This document shows positions 55,603-64,000 of a stretch of 64,000 bases of DNA, one piece after another (positions within the stretch are counted from its first letter, which is position 1; the number at the start of each line of letters is the position of its first letter). The position numbers were made by a program, and so were the translations under genes. Source of the DNA: Harmothoe impar (lineage: Eukaryota; Annelida; Polychaeta; Phyllodocida; Polynoidae); NCBI GenBank assembly GCA_947462335.1, contig OX381715.1:42997472-43061471 (forward strand), in the 5' to 3' direction. The notes beneath the pieces are model-generated. The model was given only the letters and a program-made list of their open reading frames with translations. It was not told where the DNA came from and searched no databases.

Positions 55603-57219
55603 TCATTCCGAATCTATGCCGAGATATTTCAGAATGATCTCTGTTTTGTCATCCAACTCTTTGAGCGCTCTGGCGGACAGCGTCACTCCCTGCTGTGTGG
55701 GTTTTTTGTCAGGACCTTCGTACTTGCGCACGTGGACGAGGTTCTTACCGCTGTAGTAGCTCACAGCTGCGTACACTTCGCCCTCCTCATCCAGCACTGC
55801 GAACCAGGGGGTGTGATTAGGTTTTCCTTGCGCGGCCGCTGTGTCGCGTATGCGCACCACTGCGCGGATATCGGCGATGCGTGCTATTAGCTCGCGCAGC
55901 GCGTCGGCCGTGAAGTGCACTCGCTTGCTTCTGGTCAGAGACGCCTCTTTCACCTGGCCATCTTTTGTGTAGCGCGGCCTCCTAGACAGTCTAGCCACGT
56001 CCTCCCAGATCTCCAGCGTCAAAGCTCCGTCTAAGCAGAACTCTAACCCGAGAAGACGGGAGAAGGTTTTCTCTGCTTCTTCTCGTCCATCTCGTTCTTT
56101 TTCTTGTATTTTTCTCTTCTTACTAGGCCTTGTTGTTCTGGAACTCACCTTAGAACGTTTCACACCCGCAGGATGAGTAACACCATCAGCGTGAGCTGAA
56201 TCAGCAGCAGAACCGATAGCAGGAGCAGCGTCAGCGCTGGTGGTATCCGAGGCCTCGTTGTTGGAACAGAGCAGCCACACGCCGTCGGTGCTGAGTGTAG
56301 CGGTAGAAGATGAAGCGCCGCCGCCCTCGTAAGGTGGCGGTGAGGGCAGTCGCCACGGACCGGACGGGGCGCTACTAGTGGAAGTGAGGTCGAAAGGTCG
56401 AAGAGGGGAGCCGAAAAACGTACCGCCCACCCCTTTCCCTTCGGGTTGTTCGTACGCCTCGTCGTCAGCGTCGTTCTCTGTCTCACCCTGTTGCTGCTGC
56501 TGCTCCTCCTCCTCCTCCTCTTCTTCTCGGTTTAGGGGCTGAGTGTCCGAATAGCTGTCACTCTCAGCGCGAGCGGCGTCGAGGGCGTCGGTCGATGTAG
56601 TGGTGGAGGAGAGGGGCTGTGCAACGTGCGGCAGGTCATCAAAGTCATCAACAGTAGTGGGGAGGTAAAAACCCGGTTGCCAGTACTGCGCTGTGCCAGG
56701 AGCGTTGTCGTCAGTAGTAGTAGCGGTAGCAGCAGGTGCAGCAGAAGCAGCAGCAGCAGCAGCAGCAGCAGACGCAACAGTAGCAGGCGCAGCAGCCTCA
56801 GCAGGCGCAGCGGTAGCAGGCGCAGCGGTAGCAGGCGCAGCGGTAGCAGGCGCAGCGGTAGCAGGTGCAGCAGCAGCAGCAGCCGCAGCAGCCGCAGCCC
56901 GAGGATCACCAGCAGGCGGGGCGGCAGTAGCAGCGGCAGCGCGCTTAGCAGCAACGTGTACCGTCGCGAGTGTAACAACGTCGCTAGCACGACGACTACT
57001 ACCAGTAGTACTACTACTACTACTACTACTACTAGTACTGCTACTGCTACTACTACTACTACTGCCGCGAGCGCTCGCTACAGCGGGAGGGTGATAAGAC
57101 CAAGCGGCTGCGGCGGTAGTCTCATTTTCAGTAGCAAGAGGAGGCACTGACGCTAAACGAGCGCTGTTCCGCGTAGTCTTCTTGTTCTTGGACGGCGCTA
57201 GGTGTTGTCTTTTGCTCAT
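55603..57219 (-). CDS. Alanine-rich protein with C-terminal PC4-like ssDNA-binding domain
   Basis: About 538 residues from the ATG in CACCACCATGAGC (57219). The N-terminal part is the same chassis as A's death-domain protein: basic start, HPPAVASA motif, poly-Ser then poly-Ala, acidic ETENDADDEAY block. It has a PSPPPYE stretch, i.e. a PPxY motif, near 56327-56340. Around residue 344 is a strong basic cluster (KRSKVS, SKKRKIQEK), a probable nuclear signal. The last ~75 residues look like the PC4/Sub1 fold: AVLDEEGEVY, YYSGKNLVHVRKYEG, then QGVTLSARALKEL, equivalent to the strands and helix of that ssDNA-binding dimer. A related motif (VHFTADALRELI) precedes it. PC4-type proteins coat single strands, a need in protein-primed replication, so a replication or transcription cofactor is the likely job (inference). 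TATA box at 57278-57285; polB lies downstream in the same direction. Confidence 0.78.
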   Translation of the reverse strand: MSKRQHLAPSKNKKTTRNSARLASVPPLATENETTAAAAWSYHPPAVASARGSSSSSSSSSTSSSSSSSSTTGSSRRASDVVTLATVHVAAKRAAAATAAPPAGDPRAAAAAAAAAAAPATAAPATAAPATAAPATAAPAEAAAPATVASAAAAAAAASAAPAATATTTDDNAPGTAQYWQPGFYLPTTVDDFDDLPHVAQPLSSTTTSTDALDAARAESDSYSDTQPLNREEEEEEEEQQQQQGETENDADDEAYEQPEGKGVGGTFFGSPLRPFDLTSTSSAPSGPWRLPSPPPYEGGGASSSTATLSTDGVWLLCSNNEASDTTSADAAPAIGSAADSAHADGVTHPAGVKRSKVSSRTTRPSKKRKIQEKERDGREEAEKTFSRLLGLEFCLDGALTLEIWEDVARLSRRPRYTKDGQVKEASLTRSKRVHFTADALRELIARIADIRAVVRIRDTAAAQGKPNHTPWFAVLDEEGEVYAAVSYYSGKNLVHVRKYEGPDKKPTQQGVTLSARALKELDDKTEIILKYLGIDSE

Positions 57220-57277
57220 GGTGGTGACTGTAGAGAGCAGCAAAAGAATGAGTGAGTGAATGGAGGTTTCCAGGCCC

Positions 57278-57285
57278 CTTATATA
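57278..57285 (-). promoter_or_regulatory. TATA box of the PC4-like gene
   Basis: TATATAAG on the minus strand, about 60 bp before the ATG, same spacing and context as in element A. Confidence 0.75.
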
Positions 57286-58163
57286 CGCCTTCTCGCTTCT
57301 AGAGCTAAGCTACTTACTGACCCTGTTAAGCTGCCGCCGGCTGGCCGGCGGCCATTCACAAAGAGAAACAAAAGACATAAGGCATGACGTTTTCAGCTGG
57401 ATCCCTTTCCCCCCTTTTGAGAGATCGACTGTCATGAGCTAAGCCGCTTACCACCCTGTTCAGCAATTCAACGCGCATTAGCTGTATAAAGGATTAAGTG
57501 GTTGCTGCCGTCGACTGACCGGCGGCCATTCACAAAGACATAAGGTATGACGTTTTCAGCTGGATCCCTTTCCCTCTCTTTTTTTTTTTGAGGGATCCAC
57601 TGTCATGAGCTAAGCCACTTACCACCCTGTTCAGCCATTCAGCGCGCGTTAGCTGTATAAAGGATTAACGGTGATGAGCTTAGAGTGTGTATACAAAAAA
57701 AAACTACAGGAGGCGTGTGGCGTGAAGCAGGACCCCCCTAAGACGAACGTGTCTGTCTGTGAGTAGAGGCGTGTGCATGTGGTGAGCGACTTAAGTGTAA
57801 GACAAAAAAAAATCACCACCTCCTGCCGTGGTGAGTAGACCGGGCCGGCCAGGCGGCGGCCGGCTAGTTCAATAGGGAGGGGTGACGGCTGACTAAGGCT
57901 GTGCATGAAAAAAATCCGATTTTCACCTGACCTCTGACGTTTGTTACAATGAATGTCAGAGGGAGGGAGACGTCCTCAGGTAGGGGGTAGGAGGTAAGGC
58001 TATGGATGAGGAAGAAACACCGTTTTCAGCTGGTCTCCACGGATAGCGATGACATACCCCTCGTCATCTAAGCTCTTAAGGAGCGGAGCGGTTGAAAAAG
58101 CGTCATGCGGACAGGTCGCTAGACAGCTGGAGTGCTGTTGGAAATGGGATTAAACTCCCTCTG

Positions 58164-58170
58164 TATAAAA
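58164..58170 (+). promoter_or_regulatory. TATA box of the two-death-domain gene
   Basis: TATAAAA in CTCTGTATAAAAGCTCTG, 130 bp before the ATG. The same box survives in A at 42511-42518 although its gene is gone. Confidence 0.75.
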
Positions 58171-58247
58171 GCTCTGATTTCTGTTGGAAAAAAACCATAT
58201 CGCCTCTGACCACAGTAACGTCTACTACCACCACCGCCGCCACCACC

Positions 58248-58285
<38 letters not shown>

Positions 58286-58299
58286 CAAGACGAGACGAG

Positions 58300-59040
58300 A
58301 TGGCTCAAGCTATTCCACTTTCAAGCTCGCCTTCACCGCCTTGTCCACCTGAAAAAAAGTTAATGCGGCTTGACGACGTGAGACGCGCGAGGCAGACCGA
58401 TGGGGAGAACAGAGAGGTAGGACAGCGGCGGTTAGCCTATAGCGACGCCTTGCTTCGTCAACTAGGTAAAGAGTTGAGCGGCTGTTGGAGAGAGTTGGGC
58501 AGTAGCTTAAAAGTTACCGCCGCCCGTATGGATGCTCTAGTAGAGCGCAGTGTCAAGACACCGGAGGAGCTGTGTACGGCGATGTTCCGAGTCTGGTGGG
58601 GTGAAACCCCGCATCGTCATAGATGGGGAGAGCTCGGTCGCGTCTTCACCCGCATTAGACGCGTGGAACTGTTGGCTCAGTGGATGTCCCTTCTCCACAG
58701 ACAGGGGTTGGATTTCGAAAACCCCGACTCGCGCGCGATGCATAAGCACTTGGGCACCCTCGGCAGACGTCTAGGTAGCAGGTGGAAAGAGGTGGGGGAC
58801 CATTTAAAATTGTCGCCTGAGAGGTTAGATAAGATCGCTGAAGAATGCGAATACGGAGGAAGTCCCGCTGAGTGGGCCTTCCGAGTGTTGAAAATGTGGC
58901 AAGATGAAGCTGACGGTGCCGGCGGTACACCTTTTGAACTCCTTCGAGTGTTGACTGAGGACATGGGAAAGTTTGACCTCGGCATCGCGATATTACTTGA
59001 CTTTATCAAGCAAGAAACAACGAGAACGAGGGACATGTGA
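58300..59040 (+). CDS. Protein with two tandem death domains (246 aa)
   Basis: First ATG after a CCG-rich leader. Residues ~1-45 are Ser/Pro-rich then charged. Death domain 1 is at about 50-128 (LLRQLGKELSGCWRELGSSL, Trp63; MFRVWWGE) and death domain 2 at about 151-236 (LGRRLGSRWKEVGDHLKLS, Trp162; FRVLKMWQDE; LLRVL). Both keep the fold's signature: L-x-x-x-W-x-x-hG-x-x-L, an ERLDxI-type helix 3, then h-x-x-x-W and L-x-x-hL. No catalytic domain, signal peptide or membrane span, so it is a pure adaptor- or decoy-like protein. In animals such domains build FADD/MyD88/PIDD-type complexes. A virus-like element encoding only the interaction module would be expected to block or redirect them (inference). 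The gene is divergent from the PC4-like gene. Related death domains are fused to the alanine-rich protein in A, at low identity, so they were acquired or diverged long ago. Confidence 0.85.
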   Translation: MAQAIPLSSSPSPPCPPEKKLMRLDDVRRARQTDGENREVGQRRLAYSDALLRQLGKELSGCWRELGSSLKVTAARMDALVERSVKTPEELCTAMFRVWWGETPHRHRWGELGRVFTRIRRVELLAQWMSLLHRQGLDFENPDSRAMHKHLGTLGRRLGSRWKEVGDHLKLSPERLDKIAEECEYGGSPAEWAFRVLKMWQDEADGAGGTPFELLRVLTEDMGKFDLGIAILLDFIKQETTRTRDM

Positions 59041-59188
59041 ATTGTTGTGTTTTATTTTCATACGTCTTCTTTATTAGTAAGTAAAAAAAAATATCATAAC
59101 AATTAAGACGCGCGCCCTCTTAAAGTGTCACTTCCTCCAGTCGCAGCTGATCGCCTCATCGAGGCACGTGATAAACAAAAAAAAACGA

Positions 59189-59230
59189 AGAGACACGCTT
59201 CTTCCTCTCGAGAGGAAGAAGCGTGTCTCT
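59189..59230. other. Perfect 42-bp palindrome
   Basis: AGAGACACGCTTCTTCCTCTC and its exact inverse meet at a central CTCGAG with no loop. It lies 150 bp after the death-domain gene. It could form a cruciform or RNA hairpin; a role in termination or replication is unproven. Element A has a shortened version at 42255-42276. Confidence 0.9.
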
Positions 59231-59284
59231 CGATTGAAATCTTTTTCTTTTCTTTTTTTCTTAAAAGAGACAAACGCCCCTTAG

Positions 59285-59645
59285 AGTGCCCCCCCACCCC
59301 CCTAGAGTGCCCCCCTCCCCCCTCCCCCCTTCTCCCCCCCACCCGCCCCATGCATCCTAAAAGCGCCCCCCTCCCCATGCATCTTAAAGGGGCCCCCCTC
59401 CCCTTCCCTCCCCTCCCCTCCCCTCCTTCCCCCCCCTTATACACTCTAAAGAACGCTTCTACCTAGTTCAATAAGTCACTTCCAGTCGCTCGTAAAACAA
59501 TAAAAAATGAAAAAAAAAAACAAACTTATATCGTAGTGTTTTTTATTAGTTTACCGAAAAAAATAAGAGACTCGCCTCCTCCTCCTCTCCTTCTCCTCCT
59601 CCTCCTCCTCCTCCTCCTCCTCCTCCTCCTCCTCCTCCTCCAAAA
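59285..59645. repeat. C-rich tract and (CTC)n repeat near B's right end
   Basis: CCCCCCTCCCC-type runs with two CCCATGCATC(T/C)(T/A)AAA boxes (59285-59445), then (CTC)n at 59571-59640. A's left end carries the complementary G-rich version at 39990-40070. Confidence 0.85.
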
Positions 59646-59694
59646 AAAAAGATATCACATTTTAAAGCGCGTGACCCCTTAAAGACGCTCATCT

Positions 59695-60017
59695 CTTCAT
59701 TAAGTCGCGTGACGTCACTTCTTCTTCCGGTCACGTGATCAATCAGGTCACTTCCGGTCACGTGATCCTCAATGAGGTCACTCACTTCCGGTTGGCCATT
59801 AGGTCATGTGACGTCACTTCCGGTCACGTGACTCATCAGGTCACTTCCGGTCACGTGATCCTAAAGTAGGTCATATGACCTCACTTCCGGTCCCCTAAGT
59901 AGGTCATATGACGTCATTTCCGGTCCATAAGTAGGTCATATGACGTCACTTCCGGTCACGTGACCAAATGGCGGCCTCTGATTGGCTAACTAGGTCACGT
60001 GACGTCACCACTAATCC
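59695..60017 (-). promoter_or_regulatory. Right subterminal repeats of element B (ETS/E-box/CRE-like)
   Basis: About ten CACTTCCGGT(C) sites, most joined to CACGTGA, alternating with ATATGACGTCA, e.g. TCACTTCCGGTCACGTGATC. Inverse orientation to the left-end repeats. Confidence 0.5.
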
Positions 60018-60133
60018 CCTAAGTAGGTCACTTCCGGTCACGTGACCAAATGGAGGCCTCTGATTGGCTGCAGGTCGATTGAGTAATAAACAGTACTTAA
60101 CTATAGTCCCGTTCCGATACATACTATACTACT
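60018..60133 (-). repeat. Right terminal inverted repeat of element B
   Basis: TAAGTAGGTCACTTCCGGTC...CCTCTGATTGGCTGCAGGTC...ATACTATACTACT, followed directly by the CATGGA target copy. Confidence 0.9.
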
Positions 60134-61440
60134 CATGGATATTTGGAGAATTTATGATACTAATTTGATTTCAATTTGTTTATAACGATCTAGGTGAATT
60201 CATGCTTGCCGGTCATAGATTACATACGGTCATAGACTTTTAACTTATATCCATTTGGTGAGACACAGCCTATTGTCGGAGCTGGCAGTGTACCCTGTTC
60301 ACATACGCAGTACTATGAGAGTCCCAAGTAGCCTACAATTCTGTGTTTAATCAGACGCCTTTTTAAATGGGCTTCTGCTGATACAACATTCATGAATGAG
60401 CATGGACAGAGTGAATACAGCTATTTATAGCACCACAGAGTAATGTTCTCTTCCTGATTAAAGATACATTACCAGATAATTTTAGATGATTTTTTATTTT
60501 CATTATTTTTCTATATACCATGGATGCCAGTCAGTCTATATGGGGAATTTGGAGTCATTTGTTATGTTATCTTTTAATTTGTAAATGCGATCATAATAGC
60601 TTGCAAAATATATAAGTGAGAGCCAACATTTAACAAAACCAGCAAGGGGTGCATTATGAACAATCAAAACACATAATTATGTGAATTCATAGGTATACCA
60701 AAGAGCCCTCAATTCAACATTTCATTTAGATTTCATAACAAATGACTTTCCTATGATAAAGGGCCTGTCAATCGATAAGGATATGACTCAGGGAGGTCAA
60801 CTTTGGGTTTATTTCATAACTTGATTCTGGGTCGATTAAGGGGGTAGTGTGTCTCAAGCTTGTCACCCTATGGTATATCATGTAGATAACATCTTCAGCA
60901 ACACCTGACATTAATTGTAAATTGACAATGACGATGTATGATCAAAATGTATACATTCAGAAACACATGGGATAGGGTAATTATGATGAAAAGGGTTGAT
61001 AACCAGCTGGCGCTGCATGCCTTTATGCACCATTCAATCCCTATTGGGTTGATACATTCATAAATTATTAACCTGACGCAACAGTGCAGCGCCAGTATGT
61101 AAACACTAACAAACTTTAAATGTGTAAGTAGCATAACCTCTCCCTACCAAGCCTTACATATAGGAACATCAGGATATTCCTACTAGAACAATGAATAAGA
61201 AGGCCCGAGTATAAGCCTCATAGCTTATTCCAAAAGCAATTTCGATTCTATATCAATTTCGCGGCACGACTACTTTTATAGCACAGCCCTGATCAATTGA
61301 TTCACAGATTAGATACGTGGGTCTCACACAGGATCCCACTAAGGTCTCAACCCGGCTGACATTGTATCGACTTAAGAAGATACAGGGCGTGTGAGGGAAG
61401 GTCCAAGATACAGACAGAGGGGGAGGGCTTTGAGGCTGAC
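60134..61440. other. Non-coding stretch after element B
   Basis: AT-rich. A small inverted pair (CTGGCGCTGCA at 61008, TGCAGCGCCAG at 61085) with ATTGGGTTGATACATTC between looks like a further small TIR repeat. No gene seen. Confidence 0.45.
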
Positions 61441-61444
61441 AAAG

Positions 61445-61445
61445 G

Positions 61446-61495
<50 letters not shown>

Positions 61496-61640
61496 CAGAG
61501 CGAGAGAGAGAGACACAGAGAGAGAGACAGAGAGACAGGGACAGAGAGACAGGGATACAGACAGACAGAGACAGACAGCCAGAGAATATAGAGATAGAGA
61601 GAGATAGAGTGAGGGAGAGAGAGAGAGGCAATAGAAGGAT
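61445..61640. repeat. (GA)n microsatellite and AGACAG-type simple repeat
   Basis: Nearly pure GA at 61448-61500, then GAGAGACAGAGAGACAGGGA-like sequence. Frames through it are artefacts. Confidence 0.95.
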
Positions 61641-62324
61641 AGGCAAAAACTGACAAGCAGACAGAGACATAAACAGAGCGCCATTAGCCTTAGTTAGGCA
61701 GTAACACTGAATCAGATGCAAGCCTTTTTTTATTCAGCCCTCTGTGTGAGTGAGTGTGTGTGGGTGTGTGCATGGCCTGTTTATGAGCCTTGTCTTTGAT
61801 CGTGTTCATATTTTGTGCACGTGGCCTGTTCAGAATGCGGCCACGGTGGGACAGGGTGGTATGTGTGTATGGTGGAGGAGGGGGGTCAGACAAGCCAGTG
61901 GCTGCCTGGATACCTCCATACCTCTGTCGTGCACGGATAGAACAGCAGGACCCACCACACACGTGTCCCACCATAACCGCACCGCCGATCTAGTCTCTGC
62001 ATATGGGCCACTATACAGCTAAAAAAGTGGTTTCTCATCACTCGGCAGTGAAAAATGGATGTTTTTGATTTTTTATTTTTTTTTATTTGGGAGCCTTAAA
62101 TTATGCTTGTCACAAACAATTTTCACATTTAGTAGTTAAAATTGTATTGATCTGCAAAACTTGTTTGCCCAGCTCAGTGCATTATCGACAGCACAATTAA
62201 GCTTTGATATGACACCAAATATGACAAAAACAAGAAGGTCGTTTGACCCAAATCGGGATAATTTTTCATGAGGAACCAGCATCTGTTGAGTGGCCTAGTA
62301 TAAAAGGTGATTGGTGGTATTGGT
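61641..62324. other. Non-coding stretch
   Basis: Nothing recognised. Confidence 0.45.
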
Positions 62325-62705
62325 GGTTTCCAGTATTACATACTGTTCAGTTACACTCACCTACTGTACACTCACACACAGGAGGTCGTGGGTTCGAGTC
62401 TCCACTGGGCACAAGAGATATTACTATTGAAATGCAGCTGAATGAGACGAATAAACATACTCAAAAAGTGTTGTTATGTAAATATAGGTATATTTACGTT
62501 TCATATAAGTTAAAAACCAAAGGAAATAAGAGAATAATAATTGTTGCACTGCTAGCCTGACCAGGGTTTGAACCCTGGATCTTTTTATTAACTTACAGCT
62601 ACACCACAACGTTGTGTAACCATGATAGAAACTACTGGAAACCAAAGTAATACCTCCTTATATATTTTGCAGCTACACCACTTACTCCTAACAGTGCAGC
62701 ACAAC
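62325..62705. repeat. Dispersed repeat with tRNA-like B boxes, uninterrupted copy
   Basis: CATACTGTTCAGTTACACTC, CGTGGGTTCGAGTCTCCAC and, inverted, a GGTTTGAACCCTGG box, ending CAGCTACACCACTTACTCCT. It is the uninterrupted relative of 24118-25480. Confidence 0.6.
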
Positions 62706-62967
62706 CTCTAGGGTGGACCACCATGTAGTAGAAAGACATTCCTCATTATCTGGGAAGCTGTAATGCTCAGGACTGCATCCTTGTTTCTTTTCATCTTTTT
62801 GTCACATACAGGGAGGCCATATTAGGCTGAATAACACAGACCGTACACAACCTGCTGCTACAGTGTCAAAAGGTCCCATGTCTAACCCTCCAAGGCCTGC
62901 TTTTATGCTAATTTGTGGGCAAGATATAGCCTGCCTACAGTGGCCCAGAAGGGCCAAATAGATAGAA

Positions 62968-63150
62968 AAGTGAAAAGTGGAAAGTGCAAATCAAAAAGTG
63001 AAAAGTGCAAATCAAAAAGTGAAAAGTGCAAATCAAAAAGTGAAAAGTGCAAACCAAAAAGTGAAAAGTGCAAACATAAAAGTGAAAAGTGCAAATCAAA
63101 AAGTGAAAAGTGCAAATCAAAAAGTGAAAACCAAAAAGTAAAAAGTGGTT
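62968..63150 (+). repeat. 21-bp tandem repeat, about 8 copies
   Basis: Unit GTGCAAATCAAAAAGTGAAAA with single-base variants; the Lys/Ser/Cys frame is a by-product. Confidence 0.9.
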
Positions 63151-63234
63151 TGAGGTTTGTGGTTTGAGGTTTCCACTTTCAGTGTCATGCTGTCAATCTG
63201 TCAACAGGTTGTGACAGGTATCTTTTAGCATTGG

Positions 63235-63550
63235 GTCAGAATTTCCAAAAATGTGATTATCGGGAAATTGGCAGAAATGGTGAGAAAAAAGGTCAGAAAC
63301 GAAAAAAGTAAACTTTTTCCGGGAAAATGTCCAATTGGGCGAGAAAGATGGTCAGAATTTCAAAAAGTGTGATTTTCGGGAAATTGGCAGAAATGGCGAG
63401 AAAAAAAGGTCAAAAATGAAAAAAAGTCAATTTTTTCCGGGAAAATGTCCAATTGGGCGAGAAAAATCGTCAGCATTCCAAAAATGTGATTTTCGGGAAA
63501 TTGGCAGAAATGGCGAGAAAAAAGGTCAGAAACAAAAAAAAGTCAAGTAC
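63235..63550 (+). repeat. ~117-bp tandem repeat, about 2.7 copies
   Basis: Copies start near 63238, 63353 and 63471 with CAGAATTTCCAAAAATGTG, each holding GGGAAATTGGCAGAAATGG and TTTTTCCGGGAAAATGTCCA. Confidence 0.85.
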
Positions 63551-64000
63551 ACTTTTTTTGTACCTTATTTCTGGGCCATTTCCGAGGGCCTATAATTCAG
63601 AAATCACTTGGGTTGAGGATGTGTCCTTCTCTGAACTGGTTCTATGGGTTACTGGCATGAGGCAAATGTAATATCAAAGTGTATAGTATAGAATTCCCAT
63701 TTTGCTATGTGGTCAAACTTGGGAAATACACCTTTCCCTTTGAGCATGAAGGCAGGTTCAGAGAGTTCTCCCACCAGTAGTTGTCATTACAATTGGGCCA
63801 TAATTCATTTTCTGTGTCTATATAACTATGTCAATAGGCATAATTATGTGTTACCTTAAGTAAACCAAGATTATTTAGGGAAATATGACTGTCTGAAAAT
63901 GACACAGAAATAGAATTGGCACTTTTGACCCCCAAATATAGCCATGTGAGATAAGTGAACCCAAACCAGAATATGATATATTTGAAAGAGCTATATCTGC
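63551..64000. other. Non-coding stretch to window end
   Basis: No gene or repeat recognised. Confidence 0.45.

Larger units (their letters stand above)
57220..58299. promoter_or_regulatory. Bidirectional promoter region between B's two divergent genes
   Basis: Carries repeats of TCATGAGCTAAGC(C)(A/G)CTTACC, AGCTGTATAAAGGATTAA and GACGTTTTCAGCTGGATCCC, shared with A's spacer. TATA boxes face outward: TATATAAG on minus (57278-57285) and TATAAAA on plus (58164-58170). The leader of the plus-strand gene has a (CCG)n tract at 58228-58288. No other gene is seen. Confidence 0.65.
50954..60133 (-). mobile_element. Element B: Polinton-family-like element, 9.2 kb
   Basis: Ends AGTAGTATAGTATGTATCGG (50954) and its inverse (to 60133), with perfect 6-bp target duplication CATGGA (50948-50953, 60134-60139). 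From right to left: right end with motif clusters, death-domain gene (+), bidirectional spacer, PC4-like gene (-), polB (-), left end. Relative to A it is in opposite orientation with the same gene plan. TIR type, 6-bp duplication and protein-primed-type polB place it with Polintons/Mavericks/adintoviruses. I see none of integrase, packaging ATPase, cysteine protease or capsid genes, and the remaining gaps are too small for them. Integration would therefore need an integrase from elsewhere (inference). Confidence 0.88.

Noticed and set aside
50954..60133. A hidden integrase, capsid, ATPase or protease gene in element B
   Set aside because: I looked at the gaps (51061-51560, 55418-55602, 57220-58299, 59041-60017). 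They hold repeats and promoter-like sequence with no frame long enough and no DDE, Walker A or protease-like motif.
62913..63167. Lys/Ser/Cys repeat protein
   Set aside because: The frame follows a 21-bp simple tandem repeat; both strands are open, with no start context or flanking gene signals.

Overview
This is eukaryotic, almost certainly animal, genomic DNA. The evidence is the set of family hallmarks: an LTR retrotransposon with a tRNA-primed Gag gene, a LINE 3' fragment, many hairpin MITEs, mini- and microsatellites, TATA-box promoters, and virus-like elements carrying death-domain proteins, a domain used in animal apoptosis and innate immunity. I think of a repeat-rich marine invertebrate but cannot name the species. 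I found no convincing single-copy host gene; nearly everything recognisable is mobile or tandemly repeated.

Layout. 1-2897: 5' half of an apparently intact LTR retrotransposon on the minus strand (Gag open to the window edge, tRNA-His-type primer site, 321-bp LTR). 2.9-9.3 kb: non-coding DNA peppered with a TTAA-type MITE family and other hairpin MITEs. 9.3-12.2 kb: two minisatellites. 12.2-19.6 kb: microsatellites, a large hairpin MITE and a reiterated segment. 19.7-23.06 kb: a TIR transposon without a gene, whose near-empty paralogous site is at 17.7-17.9 kb. 24.1-25.5 kb: a tRNA-like repeat split by a LINE fragment. 29.7-32.0 kb: nested TIR elements around a palindromic 19-bp repeat array. 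32.0-36.3 kb: a foldback element built of a 63-bp unit with a 1193-bp higher-order repeat. 36.9-37.3 kb: another minisatellite.

The centrepiece is a pair of related elements, A (39541-49169) and B (50954-60133), lying in opposite orientation 1.8 kb apart. Both have the same terminal inverted repeat (5'-AGTAGTAT...) and perfect 6-bp target-site duplications (TGCATT for A, CATGGA for B), and both encode or encoded a protein-primed family-B DNA polymerase. These are Polinton/Maverick/adintovirus hallmarks. At about 9.2-9.6 kb they are short for that group, and I see no integrase, capsid, packaging ATPase or protease. The rest of the coding space holds other genes. B has a two-death-domain protein, then across a bidirectional TATA-box spacer a long alanine-rich protein ending in a PC4-like ssDNA-binding domain, then polB, which is interrupted by frameshifts. 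A has the same plan, but the alanine-rich protein ends in two death domains instead of the PC4-like domain. A's divergent death-domain gene is deleted to its promoter, its polB is gutted, and an unrecognised ~283-aa gene is present in two inverted copies, one intact and one with a nonsense codon.

The ends of A and B are packed with motifs that look like animal promoter sites: CCAAT boxes, E2F-like, ETS-like, CACGTG, TGACGTCA and, in A's right end, ETS-CArG pairs arranged like serum response elements. My reading (inference) is that these are compact, probably integrase-dependent relatives of Polintons that replicate with polB plus an ssDNA-binding protein, carry a swappable death-domain cargo that may act on host cell-death or immune signalling, and use growth- or S-phase-responsive ends.
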